A DNA stretch of 64,000 nucleotides from an uncultured Granulosicoccaceae bacterium (GTDB taxonomy: Bacteria; Pseudomonadota; Gammaproteobacteria; Granulosicoccales; Granulosicoccaceae): assembly GCA_937951345.1 (NCBI GenBank), contig CALFCF010000036.1:1-64000 (forward strand), in the 5' to 3' direction. The notes beneath the pieces are model-generated. The model did no database searches and was not told the origin of the DNA. It saw only the letters and a list, made by a program, of their open reading frames with translations. Made by a program: the position numbers and the translations under genes. This document shows, piece by piece, positions 36,076 to 45,970 of this stretch (positions within the stretch are counted from its first letter, which is position 1; every line of letters begins with the position of its first letter).

Positions 36076-39000
36076 ATGAGCTCAAGAGTTCCGATGTCCA
36101 ATGTGCTCAAATCATGGTTGGCTGAGTTCCTGTTCATCCGCGGGTTGTTTAGTGGACCTGAAGGTAAGCCCCTTTATAGTTACCAGGTAACCGCTGAAGA
36201 ATTCAGCAGTCTCAAGGATCTGCTCAAAATCCACAAAGGTTTAGCTTCTCACCCAGTCTTCAGAAATTGGTGGGCTGCCGGTTATTGTCTTTATGTTGCC
36301 GAACGGTTCAGGCGCTATTACGACGCTGGAGCGGGAGGCTGGTCTTGGTCTGAATTCGATGAAGAATTGGGCCTTGTTGTCTCTCACCAGGATAAAAGCA
36401 AACTGGTCGAACTAGGTCTTGTTAACTACTGGCGAAGAAGTCTTCGAATGTCGAGTACGGGTCGAGATCTCCTTGGGTCGCTATTTCTGGAGGGAGGTCT
36501 GCCCTGGCCGCTTGTACAAAGCGAACATCACGGTTTTGGACGCGCTGTAAGACGAGGGCTGAAACACGCTTACAGTGTGCACAACAGTCAACACACAGTG
36601 GCTGACATCATGGCGCTCCATGAAGCCGAGTTACCACAGGCGTTCCAGAATTTGAACACCCAGCGGCTGTTAGCTGGCATCGTCGAGCAACTGGTGGAAC
36701 TAGTGAAACATCCGGGCCTGGAGTCATGCAAGGATCCTGCGGCTTACCTTGATGAAACCGATTCTGACTGGCGCAAGGAATTTCCAATTCCGCTAGATGA
36801 AGCGAATGCTAGAACACTCATCAACGATTGGTTGCTACTTGCTGGGAATCAACGAAAAGAGCAGAAACGCGAAATCGAGCGAGCGTTGTGGTTTACATGT
36901 GAACATATTCTCGAAGGATCCTGCAACGAGTGGTCACTACGTGTTGACATCACGTTGCCAAAGTCACATCACTTTTCCATTCATCGCGAGCTCTTGAGTA
37001 CGACCCGCTTACAGTTGGGCTTTTATGAAGGCGATACGCTGCTGGTGCTAAGTGGATTTGTTTACGGAAAGATGGACAAAGAGGGCATCACTGTTCGATT
37101 TCCTCGAACGAAAATAGCCATAGTCAGAAAAGAGCTGGATGCCCAGATCATACTCAAATTGATGGCCAACGGCCAAAGCGTGATCTCTCGACCGATCATA
37201 GATAGTGAAGTTGATATAACTGCGCCTCTAACTTTTGTTGATATCGATGATGCGCACACTTTAGTCGCTAATGAGAGTTGTGTGCTCACGCAATCCGTCG
37301 CTCGAATACGGCTCCCCAGAGAGGCCACCTACGAAGGCGAAAAGGTGACGACCTTGTCGCAGGACACGACGGGCGCTCAGTGGGTGGAAACGCAAGATGA
37401 TGTAAATGTGGCGATCGCATCTGAGCAATTTCTCATCGAACTAGGGGGAACACAAGCGTCTGGCCGCAAGCCGTTCCTGAACGGAGTCTTCAGTGGCATC
37501 GAACATTGCCTGCCCAAAACCGTCTATCTGGGCTGGCCACGTCTGCAGAACCCGGATAAAGCGCCTTATAGCGTAGCCGAGCTGAAACAATATTTTAATG
37601 ACAAGTTGCATTCCGAGTTCGATAGCAACGCCATGGTCGGAAAGATCCAATTTCGAGCGCGAGACAAACGAGGGAGTGTCGTTTTAAAACGCACCTTTGG
37701 TGTTCTGCCACACGATTTTTCAATGGTGCTCATCGCTGGTTATCTGGACAAACCGGCACGACTGATAGTGCGCACTCAAACACCCCTAAACATCACGGTC
37801 ACCAGTGAAGAACTGACTTCAGAGCAGTTACCGCACCGAGATGGGACAGAAGTAAATCTGAATATTTCTGGGCAGGTGATTCCGAAATCGTTTGGACTTG
37901 AATTGTCTGGCGTTGACAACCTGGATCCAATTCGATTCAAAATTCCGTTCCCGACGTTGAGCGCCAGGCTGATTGATGAGAAAGACGATCAGATCGTATC
38001 CCGTGATCTACTTATCGACGAAATGCTTGGGAAACGTATCGTGTTGTGCGCGGGCCGACCAGGTCGGCAACGGTTTAACCTGCGGCTTCGCCTGCAGGGT
38101 TCGGTCAACCCACAGCCGATCAAGGATTTTACAATCGTCATAGGCGAAATGCCTGTCGAGCTCAATCTTTACAATTACCGTCAGGAGGTTGAGCAGATGT
38201 TAGCGGCCACGACAGATCATGATGCGGTGATACACGTGGCGATCTCTTCGGTCTCACAGCTTCTTGATTTTAATATCAGTCGATATAAGGGTGTTTTGAA
38301 AAAAACCAATAATCGGTTTACCGTCACCACAGAATCTTTCGCAAAAGATACAGGGCATGTAGTGGCGGAAGCGATGTTGTTATCCGATCCTCGAAAAACT
38401 CCTGTCACATTGCCAGCACTTAAATCAGAAGGTGTGTTCACAGGACAGTTTGAAGTCCCGTCGAGTATGGAGAAATACAGTCCGTGGATTATCTATCCTG
38501 CAGAGACGTCATCGGTTAAATTCAGGCCTCGCTTGTTCTTTGGCTCAGAAGCCGCTCCGGTAACGGATACAACCCCCCATTCACTACATCTCGCCTGTCA
38601 AACCTATCACCCAGAACACTCTCCGGATGCAATAGACCAACAGATTCGAACCATGGCTGATGAACTGGATCATAGCGGATGGCAATACCTGGCGGATCTG
38701 AAACTCAGGTACTCCCATTTGCCAATGTCTACCTTTGAAGCTTGGATTGCATTGGCAAAAGAACCCAGCGCGCTGGCGGTAGCGATTTATCGACTCGAGC
38801 TCGATGAGCTCTTTTGTGACCGAGTCAGAGACGAACTCTCGACGCTGTGGGAATGTATCACTCTGGATACTTGGCGTCTCGCCCACAAACGGTTCGAAGC
38901 ATGGATTAGGCAACAAGCGCTCCCGCAGTCCTACGCGGCAAGCGTGGTGAGCAATCGGATGATGGTTTTGTCGGAGGTTGTGCCTGGATTTAGAGAATTT

Positions 39001-39399
39001 CGAAATTACATAGAGACCGGTGATCGCGAAGAATTACCCCGCATTCCTCCCCTTGGTTCTTTACTTCCGGGTTGGTACCAGTCGTTGCGCAGAAATCACG
39101 AATCGGATAACCAATGGCCGACCGATTTGGGGCAAGAACTTCTCAGATGGGTGAAAGTACAGCCGTTACCCAGAGAAGTTCAGATGCTCTCATCAATCGG
39201 GTTTTCCAACGCCGTCACTTACCTGCCGATTTTCATGGCACATGTCACTGTCGGTCTTGTCAAGCTCGAAGAGCTACACGCCTCTGAACCCTATCTAAAA
39301 CATGCTATTCGCCAACTGTCTGAGTTCGAAAGACTGGATTGGTACAACCCCGTGCACGGGGTCATGGTTACATACCTGTTAAAACAAAAGAGTAAATAG
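36076..39399 (+). CDS. druH: DruH-like protein (STY4851/ECs_5259 family), Druantia type III
   Basis: An 1107-residue protein with no obvious enzymatic motif, resembling the family annotated as STY4851/ECs_5259, the large partner found upstream of DruE helicases in type III Druantia. ATG 36076 is chosen because GGGAG (36064-36068) precedes it at 7 bases; the frame opens earlier at TTG 36022, inside the decayed nuclease copy. The N-terminal part is helical with winged-helix-like stretches (LSSLKDLLKIHKGL, VELGLVNYWRRSLRMSSTGRDLL), the middle is beta-rich (residues 330-850) and the C-terminal 250 residues are helical. It is followed 13 bases later by druE and surely co-translated. Family naming rests on length, context and sequence character, not on a search. 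Confidence 0.7.
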   Translation: MSSRVPMSNVLKSWLAEFLFIRGLFSGPEGKPLYSYQVTAEEFSSLKDLLKIHKGLASHPVFRNWWAAGYCLYVAERFRRYYDAGAGGWSWSEFDEELGLVVSHQDKSKLVELGLVNYWRRSLRMSSTGRDLLGSLFLEGGLPWPLVQSEHHGFGRAVRRGLKHAYSVHNSQHTVADIMALHEAELPQAFQNLNTQRLLAGIVEQLVELVKHPGLESCKDPAAYLDETDSDWRKEFPIPLDEANARTLINDWLLLAGNQRKEQKREIERALWFTCEHILEGSCNEWSLRVDITLPKSHHFSIHRELLSTTRLQLGFYEGDTLLVLSGFVYGKMDKEGITVRFPRTKIAIVRKELDAQIILKLMANGQSVISRPIIDSEVDITAPLTFVDIDDAHTLVANESCVLTQSVARIRLPREATYEGEKVTTLSQDTTGAQWVETQDDVNVAIASEQFLIELGGTQASGRKPFLNGVFSGIEHCLPKTVYLGWPRLQNPDKAPYSVAELKQYFNDKLHSEFDSNAMVGKIQFRARDKRGSVVLKRTFGVLPHDFSMVLIAGYLDKPARLIVRTQTPLNITVTSEELTSEQLPHRDGTEVNLNISGQVIPKSFGLELSGVDNLDPIRFKIPFPTLSARLIDEKDDQIVSRDLLIDEMLGKRIVLCAGRPGRQRFNLRLRLQGSVNPQPIKDFTIVIGEMPVELNLYNYRQEVEQMLAATTDHDAVIHVAISSVSQLLDFNISRYKGVLKKTNNRFTVTTESFAKDTGHVVAEAMLLSDPRKTPVTLPALKSEGVFTGQFEVPSSMEKYSPWIIYPAETSSVKFRPRLFFGSEAAPVTDTTPHSLHLACQTYHPEHSPDAIDQQIRTMADELDHSGWQYLADLKLRYSHLPMSTFEAWIALAKEPSALAVAIYRLELDELFCDRVRDELSTLWECITLDTWRLAHKRFEAWIRQQALPQSYAASVVSNRMMVLSEVVPGFREFRNYIETGDREELPRIPPLGSLLPGWYQSLRRNHESDNQWPTDLGQELLRWVKVQPLPREVQMLSSIGFSNAVTYLPIFMAHVTVGLVKLEELHASEPYLKHAIRQLSEFERLDWYNPVHGVMVTYLLKQKSK

Positions 39400-39412
39400 A
39401 TTAAGAACAGTG

Positions 39413-42400
39413 ATGAATTTTTTTAACGAATTGGTCGATCAAAGCCTCAGTCGAACACGAGAGTCAACACTAAGCGTTCTGAGCCTTACGGATAGAGGTC
39501 TTCGAGAGCACCTGTCTGAACAGTTTCAGGACGAGCTTGGCGCTGATGGGTGTTTTCTCGCGCCCCCGGTTTTCGAACATACCTTCGGATGGGAGGCTAG
39601 CGATAAAACACTTGGAGATCTTGAGGGTACTGTTCTTTGTCGAGAGCTTCTGGCAGTACTGGAAAAAGCACCGGCCTATCAATTCAGTCGTGACCTGCAA
39701 CCCTATGCCCATCAATTACGGGCTTGGGAAGCGCTCTCGCAGCCTCAACCCCAATCAGCCGTCATTACCAGTGGCACCGGTTCTGGTAAGACGGAGTGTT
39801 TCATGTTACCGATTCTGGATGACTTGATCCGTGAGGCCGAGAGTACCAATACCTCCTTGATCGGTGTTCGAGCACTCTTTCTGTACCCGCTTAACGCCCT
39901 GATCAATTCGCAGCAAGAACGACTTGATGCGTGGACACAGTCTTATGATGACCGCGTTAGGTTCTGTCTCTATAACGGTATGACAGAGGAATCAGCTAGC
40001 CGTGTTCGTAAGGAGCAGCGTCTCAAGCCGAATCAGATCATGTCACGTGAACTGTTGCGCAGTGAACCCGCACCCATACTGATGACAAATTCGACCATGC
40101 TCGAATACATGCTGGTTCGTCAGGTGGATCGCCCCATCCTGGATATCTCCCGTGAATATCAGTCACTGCGCTGGATCGTACTCGATGAAGCGCACACGTA
40201 CATTGGTTCCAACGCCGCTGAAATGTCACTCCTACTTAGACGTGTTGTTCAGGCGTTTGGTAAAAGGGCTTCGGAAATTCGCTTTGTGGCTACCTCTGCC
40301 ACTATTTCAGGTGAGGACTCTCAGGCCCGTTTGGCGCGGTACCTTGCTGATCTTGCCGGAGTCTCGATTGAGCAGATTAGTGTTATTGGTGGTAATCGCG
40401 TGTGGCCGACGATGGAGCAACCTGTTACACCGACGTCACTCTCTGTCGAGGAGATCGCCACGATAGACTCAGGTACGGATATCTCCGAGAAGCGTCATGC
40501 GGCTCTAGCCACGGCACTTGTGCCGATGACATTACGTGACGCCATAGTGACCAACCGGTTTCCGCTTAATCTCAATGAACTCGTCGACAGTGTGAGTTCT
40601 CATTTGTCCACAATAAAAAAAGCCGATCAGCAACGTGAAGTGCTGGAATGGATAAACCTCATGACTGGCACATGGCCAAACGATACTGAACAGCCATTTC
40701 TGAAAGTTCGATGTCATCTATTTCAACGGATGTTGCATGGCCTATGGGCCTGTGTCGACCCCGCTTGCTCTGCAAAAACGGAGCACCTGATTTCATGGCC
40801 GTTTGGAGCTGTATATGTCGATCAGCGAACACGCTGCGATTGTGGAGCGCCGGTGTATGAGCTGTCTTTCTGTCGAGATTGCTCGAGTCCGCACCTGCTT
40901 GCAGAGGACAGGGCAGGGGAGCTCTGCCAGTTGAGCCCGTATGCCGGTGACGAATTCTCGTTGATATACGACAATCCAGAGGAAGACGAAGAAGCGATCG
41001 AAGGACGGGAGATCGTCGCTCAGGGACAAAAGTTAATCATCGCTCCGTCGCGAACCGAATCGGAACCCTACTTCGAGCAAAATGTAAACATCAAAACAAG
41101 CCAGTTTGGTGCACTTGCAAGTGCCGACACGATACAGGTTGTTGCAGCTAGTACAGAGGGAGCTTGCTGTGCAAACTGCAAGATGAACAAACCGTCTTTT
41201 GCTGAATTTTATCGTCGTGCCCATCTGGGTGCACCGTTCTATGTGGCCAACGCCGTGCCGACGGTCCTCGAATTCTGTCCGGATCCGACCAAGGACAGCA
41301 CGGATAACAAATCACCCGAAGAACTACCGGGGCGGGGCCGTAAGCTCATCACCTTTACGGACAGTCGTCAGGGCACTGCTCGCATGGCCGTGCGTATGCA
41401 GCAGGAAGCCGAGCGCTCTCGTTTACGGGGGTTGGTATTTGAAGCGTTGCGGAATGAGCAATCCGTGAGTGATCAAAAACCCGTTGACATTCCAACCGTG
41501 AGTGCGGAGGAGTTGTTGCAACAGGCACAGAAGATGGAGCAAATGGGGATGTCTGCGATTGCAGAGGACCTGCGTTCACAAGCTAAGCAGCTGGACAGTG
41601 GTCAAAAAGTGACTTCGCCGGTGATTGAACTCGACTGGGAATCCGTAGTTGAAAACATCGGCTCCACGTTCGATATTTCTCAGTCAATTCTCGATTACAA
41701 CCGATACGCTAACCCAGCCCTGTTCGGTGGGTCTCAAAGCAGCAAAACAATGGCACGTATGCTTCTGGCTCGCGAATTCTCCAGACGCCCGAAAACACAA
41801 AACAGTCTGGAAACGCTAGGGCTGATAAAGGTGGGTTATCAGGGCATCGATACAATAAGCAAGACGCCACCTCTTTGGGCAGAGAGTAGGGCACTACCGA
41901 GCGGGAGAGGAAATCAGGATGACGGAGGGTGTTTAACGCTGGACGACTGGAAACACTTCCTTACGGTCGCGCTCGATTTCCACGTTCGTGAGAACACGAT
42001 ACTAAGACTCGACAGAGACATGCAGCTGTGGATGGGCGGACGTTTTGTCCCCAAAGTCCTGTTTCCACCACAATCAGATATCCAGGAGAGTTCAACGCAA
42101 AAGAGATGGCCATATCTGCGTAAGAGCGTCGCAAGCCGGCTACCCAAATTACTTCAACTCGCAAGTATCGCCGACCTTTCCAATACGGCAGATCGGGACA
42201 AGATCAATGGCTGGTTGGAGTCCGCCTGGCAGGCCCTGGTCAAAGCATCTATTCTGGAACCCGCCGAGAACGGCCACCGTTTGAATTTAAGAACACTTAC
42301 GTTCTCGCTGCCTACGTCGAGCTGGGTGTGTCCTGTGACGCAAAAGCTTATCCCGACCACGTTCAGAAGCCTCACGCCATATTTGCCTCGGACACTCCAT

Positions 42401-45400
42401 AAAGTGGACTATCGGTGCGAGCACCGCGCTCTGCCACCATTGGCGAGCCTAAAACCCGACGGGGGCGTTGAATCAAAGATCCGGCAAATCCGCAAGCTCG
42501 TGGCTAGCGATTCAGTCATCGCATCGTTACGCGCTGAAAACCTGTGGACCGATTTATCAGACAGAACGGTTGAGGGCGGATTCTATTACCGGACAGCCGA
42601 GCACTCTGCACAACAGTCCTCTAAAAAACTGGAACACTATGAGGAGCTGTTCAAAAAAGGAAAGATAAACGTTCTCAATTGTTCAACTACGATGGAGATG
42701 GGGGTTGATATCGGTGGTATTTCTGCGGTGGTGATGAACAACCTTCCACCTCATCCGGCGAACTACCTGCAGCGCTCAGGTCGAGCTGGACGGCGCAACG
42801 AATCGCGCTCCATCAGCTACACACTCTGCAAAGCTGACCCTCACAACCAGCGGGCGTTCCGTCAACCACAATGGCCTTTTAAAACAGCGATTCCAGCGCC
42901 TCACATAACCCTCAGTTCAGATCGAATCGTACAACGTCATGTCAATTCTTTTCTGTTGTCAACGCACTTGTGTTCCCTGACTACCGACGATGGGGATCGT
43001 ACCAAACTCTCGGTGCAATGGTTCTTTGCCGGTGAGCACTCGCCCTGTCATCAGTTTATCGATTGGTTAAGAACCGGCGCTGATGATATGCGGCCTGCAC
43101 TCGATGAGCTGGTTCGCGGAACAGCGCTAGAGAGCATGCCCCTTAGTGACATCTTTTTACGCTGTATTGAGACGATGTCAGACATCGAACAGCGCTGGAC
43201 TTTGGAACACCAGCAAATAGAGTCAAAACTTGAGCACGCCAGCGATGAGGCATATAAAAAAGCGCTACACCTTGAGCTGAAACGGCATGAATCAGAGTAC
43301 CTGTTACGTGATCTTTCAGCCAAAACCTTCTTGCCGGGTCACGGCTTTCCGACAGACGTTGTCAGTCTGAATACCTACAACATTGAAGACTTCATACAGG
43401 CATCGAACGTAAAATACGACGAATCCCGTGAAGACAATATTTTCAATCTCAAAGAGCAGCCTACGCGCGAATTGAGCGTGGCCATACGGGAGTATGCACC
43501 CGGAGCGCAGGTGGTCATCGATGGCCGCGTGTTTATCTGCGCCGGCGTCAGTCTGCAGTGGCAACCGAGCGGATTTGGCAACGAGGCCCAGAAATTTGAT
43601 ATTGCTTGGCGCTGTCACAAGTGTGGATCGACGGGTCTGGTAGGGAATGCCTACGCCAACAGTGACGATGTGAGCTGTCATCAGTGTCAGGAACCCATTT
43701 CACTGGCGCATCAGCGCACGATACTAAAACCCAAAGGGTTTTTGACTGACTTTTATGACCCAACCAGTAATGACATCACTTCCCAAAAATTCATTCGTAT
43801 TGAAAAACCACGGGTTCAGCTAGCATCAAGTGAGATCCTGTCTCTTCCCACGCCCGACTGCGGACATGTGAGTTATGGTCATCAAGGTAGCGTTTTTTAC
43901 CATTCATCCGGTGATAACGAGAAGGGCTATGCTGTCTGTTTAACCTGTGGTAAGGCCGTTTCCATGACGAAAACGGGTGAAATACCAGCCAATACGGGCA
44001 TGCTCCCTGATGAGGGCCACCGGCCTGTCGGGGGGCTGATGGGTAGCCACAAGGCCAGAGACTGCTCAGGCTCTGCGGTCAAGAAAGATCTCTATTTGGG
44101 GTATCAAGTACAAACTGATGTTATTGAAGTGTTTCTTCGAAATCCCATCACCGGACAATGGTTGAGTGATTCCGAACACGACCGCATCATTGCCAACACC
44201 CTGGCTGTGGCAATTCGGGATGTGATTGCTGATCGACTGGGCATCGTCAGTACGGAGATGGGTTTTAGTACTCGGCCCGATAAGGACATTGAGACCGGTG
44301 CTGGCCGCTCAGTGATTCAGCTCTATGATCAAGTTAGTGGTGGTGCTGGATTTGTGTTATCAGAACTGTCAAGTATTGTCGCCATAATAGAAACCGTTGC
44401 AGACAAACTAATCTGTCCCCGACAGTGTGAGAATGTCTGTTCGCACTGTCTGGCCAGTCAGGATAGTCGAGTTGAGAGAGAGCCTCTTGATCGCCATAAG
44501 GCACGGGAGTGGCTCACGGAGGCTAAGTACCTTGAACACCTGATCGTTCCCGATACTTTGTCATCGATTCCCGGTGCTCAATACAACTCCCTCGGAGCAC
44601 TGCAGTCTCTAGAGCGCGCTTTACGCAAATATAATAACTCAGGTGCAACAACGCTCATGTTTGCACTCAACAATGACCCAGCAGAATGGGATCTGGATGA
44701 CGCACAATTCCGATCGCGGATTCTCAACTGGATACTGACCAATCAATACGACGTTTGGTTAGGCGTTCCAAACCTTTCGACGCTAGCGGAAGATCTTCAG
44801 CGAAGTCTGGCTATTCTGGTGTCGATGGGTGTCAAACTGTTTATCGCAGACGCTGCCTGGAACAATCCGAATGGCCTGGCGCATTGCGTCGTTCAGGTGA
44901 AAATCGGCGATTACTGTCAAACTCTTTTTAGCACTGGACAACAGTCAAGCACTCCGGGCCGACATTGGCTTCGAGCTGAACCGAGGGAGACATGGGTGAG
45001 CTCAGAAGAGGTTGCCTGCTCAAGCCCACTAGCTGTTGAGATATCCAGTGTTGATGCAACCCGATCAGGCGACAGTTTGGTTGAAATTACTGGTGAGTTT
45101 GACGGCCGAGTCGATGATCTCCATTCACGCATTCGCGCCCATCTGGCGATTCACACACCGCAGTTGATATCTATTCTGAATGAGGAATCCCCCGTGGCTA
45201 TTCGCTACAGTGATCGCTACCTTAAATCGCCATGGACAGCTCTGATCTTGGGCGAATTCTTTAAAGTGTTTAGCTCACCGGCATTAAAGGAAATATCCAT
45301 TGAAACAATGGCGCCTTCAAAACACGGTCAGTATAGAGTCAGCACGAATATCGACCATGATTGGGCTATCGCGAGAGTACAAAAGGAAGTTTTATCTCAA

Positions 45401-45715
45401 TGGATCGTTGATTCAACAGGCGTGACTCCCAGGATTAATCTCCACACTCACACTGGAAAAATTCAACACGGTAGAACAATGACACTCGAGTTTCCTTCCG
45501 GAAAAGAGTGCAGGCTTTTTTTGGATCAAGGAATGGGCTATTGGGCGCCTCGTGCAACCCACAGAGATCATTTAGCATTTAATTTCGGAACGAAAGTAGA
45601 GCATCAACCAGCGAAAATGGCTAAATTCAAAAAAACAGCAATCTGCCAGGCACGAAATAAATGGCCAACCTATCTGGCTGTACGCGTCGATGAGTCAATT
45701 CGTACTCGATCGTAA
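39413..45715 (+). CDS. druE: DruE-like giant DEAD/DEAH helicase with DUF1998, Druantia type III
   Basis: A 2100-residue superfamily 2 helicase. Counting from GTG 39410: Walker A SGTGSGKTE (121-129), DEAH box (259-262), motif III SAT (in FVATSATISG), a Cys-rich zinc region (about 447-500, CVDPACS, RCDCGAP, FCRDC), the second helicase lobe with TTMEMGVDIGG and motif VI QRSGRAGRRN (about 1121-1130), zinc-ribbon pairs (CHKCG, CHQCQ, CLTCG at about 1400-1530), and the MrfA-type zinc domain DUF1998 with LYDQVSGGAGF and the four-Cys cluster C1669-x3-C-x3-C-x2-C. The last 400 residues are of unknown fold. Size and architecture fit DruE, the helicase common to all Druantia types, which protects against phages. 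ATG 39413 or GTG 39410 both fit. Confidence 0.85.
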   Translation: MNFFNELVDQSLSRTRESTLSVLSLTDRGLREHLSEQFQDELGADGCFLAPPVFEHTFGWEASDKTLGDLEGTVLCRELLAVLEKAPAYQFSRDLQPYAHQLRAWEALSQPQPQSAVITSGTGSGKTECFMLPILDDLIREAESTNTSLIGVRALFLYPLNALINSQQERLDAWTQSYDDRVRFCLYNGMTEESASRVRKEQRLKPNQIMSRELLRSEPAPILMTNSTMLEYMLVRQVDRPILDISREYQSLRWIVLDEAHTYIGSNAAEMSLLLRRVVQAFGKRASEIRFVATSATISGEDSQARLARYLADLAGVSIEQISVIGGNRVWPTMEQPVTPTSLSVEEIATIDSGTDISEKRHAALATALVPMTLRDAIVTNRFPLNLNELVDSVSSHLSTIKKADQQREVLEWINLMTGTWPNDTEQPFLKVRCHLFQRMLHGLWACVDPACSAKTEHLISWPFGAVYVDQRTRCDCGAPVYELSFCRDCSSPHLLAEDRAGELCQLSPYAGDEFSLIYDNPEEDEEAIEGREIVAQGQKLIIAPSRTESEPYFEQNVNIKTSQFGALASADTIQVVAASTEGACCANCKMNKPSFAEFYRRAHLGAPFYVANAVPTVLEFCPDPTKDSTDNKSPEELPGRGRKLITFTDSRQGTARMAVRMQQEAERSRLRGLVFEALRNEQSVSDQKPVDIPTVSAEELLQQAQKMEQMGMSAIAEDLRSQAKQLDSGQKVTSPVIELDWESVVENIGSTFDISQSILDYNRYANPALFGGSQSSKTMARMLLAREFSRRPKTQNSLETLGLIKVGYQGIDTISKTPPLWAESRALPSGRGNQDDGGCLTLDDWKHFLTVALDFHVRENTILRLDRDMQLWMGGRFVPKVLFPPQSDIQESSTQKRWPYLRKSVASRLPKLLQLASIADLSNTADRDKINGWLESAWQALVKASILEPAENGHRLNLRTLTFSLPTSSWVCPVTQKLIPTTFRSLTPYLPRTLHKVDYRCEHRALPPLASLKPDGGVESKIRQIRKLVASDSVIASLRAENLWTDLSDRTVEGGFYYRTAEHSAQQSSKKLEHYEELFKKGKINVLNCSTTMEMGVDIGGISAVVMNNLPPHPANYLQRSGRAGRRNESRSISYTLCKADPHNQRAFRQPQWPFKTAIPAPHITLSSDRIVQRHVNSFLLSTHLCSLTTDDGDRTKLSVQWFFAGEHSPCHQFIDWLRTGADDMRPALDELVRGTALESMPLSDIFLRCIETMSDIEQRWTLEHQQIESKLEHASDEAYKKALHLELKRHESEYLLRDLSAKTFLPGHGFPTDVVSLNTYNIEDFIQASNVKYDESREDNIFNLKEQPTRELSVAIREYAPGAQVVIDGRVFICAGVSLQWQPSGFGNEAQKFDIAWRCHKCGSTGLVGNAYANSDDVSCHQCQEPISLAHQRTILKPKGFLTDFYDPTSNDITSQKFIRIEKPRVQLASSEILSLPTPDCGHVSYGHQGSVFYHSSGDNEKGYAVCLTCGKAVSMTKTGEIPANTGMLPDEGHRPVGGLMGSHKARDCSGSAVKKDLYLGYQVQTDVIEVFLRNPITGQWLSDSEHDRIIANTLAVAIRDVIADRLGIVSTEMGFSTRPDKDIETGAGRSVIQLYDQVSGGAGFVLSELSSIVAIIETVADKLICPRQCENVCSHCLASQDSRVEREPLDRHKAREWLTEAKYLEHLIVPDTLSSIPGAQYNSLGALQSLERALRKYNNSGATTLMFALNNDPAEWDLDDAQFRSRILNWILTNQYDVWLGVPNLSTLAEDLQRSLAILVSMGVKLFIADAAWNNPNGLAHCVVQVKIGDYCQTLFSTGQQSSTPGRHWLRAEPRETWVSSEEVACSSPLAVEISSVDATRSGDSLVEITGEFDGRVDDLHSRIRAHLAIHTPQLISILNEESPVAIRYSDRYLKSPWTALILGEFFKVFSSPALKEISIETMAPSKHGQYRVSTNIDHDWAIARVQKEVLSQWIVDSTGVTPRINLHTHTGKIQHGRTMTLEFPSGKECRLFLDQGMGYWAPRATHRDHLAFNFGTKVEHQPAKMAKFKKTAICQARNKWPTYLAVRVDESIRTRS

Positions 45716-45862
45716 TATCAAAATGTAAAGACAAATGCTCGCAAAAATCGGCAACTAGCAGAATTTTTTCATAAAGCCTAGATCAAAATACTAGCGTGAG
45801 GATGGTCCTATCTCCTTCAGTGGCAAATGCCATCGTAGGAATAAATGGCAGTATATAAAATA

Positions 45863-45946
45863 ATGTGCAAAAACCTCGTTGTCTTACAGTCACCCGCCAA
45901 GAGCAAGACCATTGATGAGGCAGTTACTCTGGGGTTCGAGACATAG
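45863..45946 (+). pseudogene. Relic of the topA (DNA topoisomerase I) N-terminus
   Basis: A 27-codon frame reading MCKNLVVLQSPAKSKTIDEA and then a stop after GFET. KxLVxxxSPAKxKTI is the invariant start of the Toprim domain of type IA topoisomerase I (family consensus LVIVESPAKAKTI). The catalytic Glu of VESPAK is changed to Gln here (LQSPAK). Nothing of topA follows. It lies in the 255-base gap between druE and the intact nuclease gene and is too short to be functional; it marks an old recombination joint. Confidence 0.7.
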
Positions 45947-45970
45947 TTTATATGATTCGTAAATAGCACA

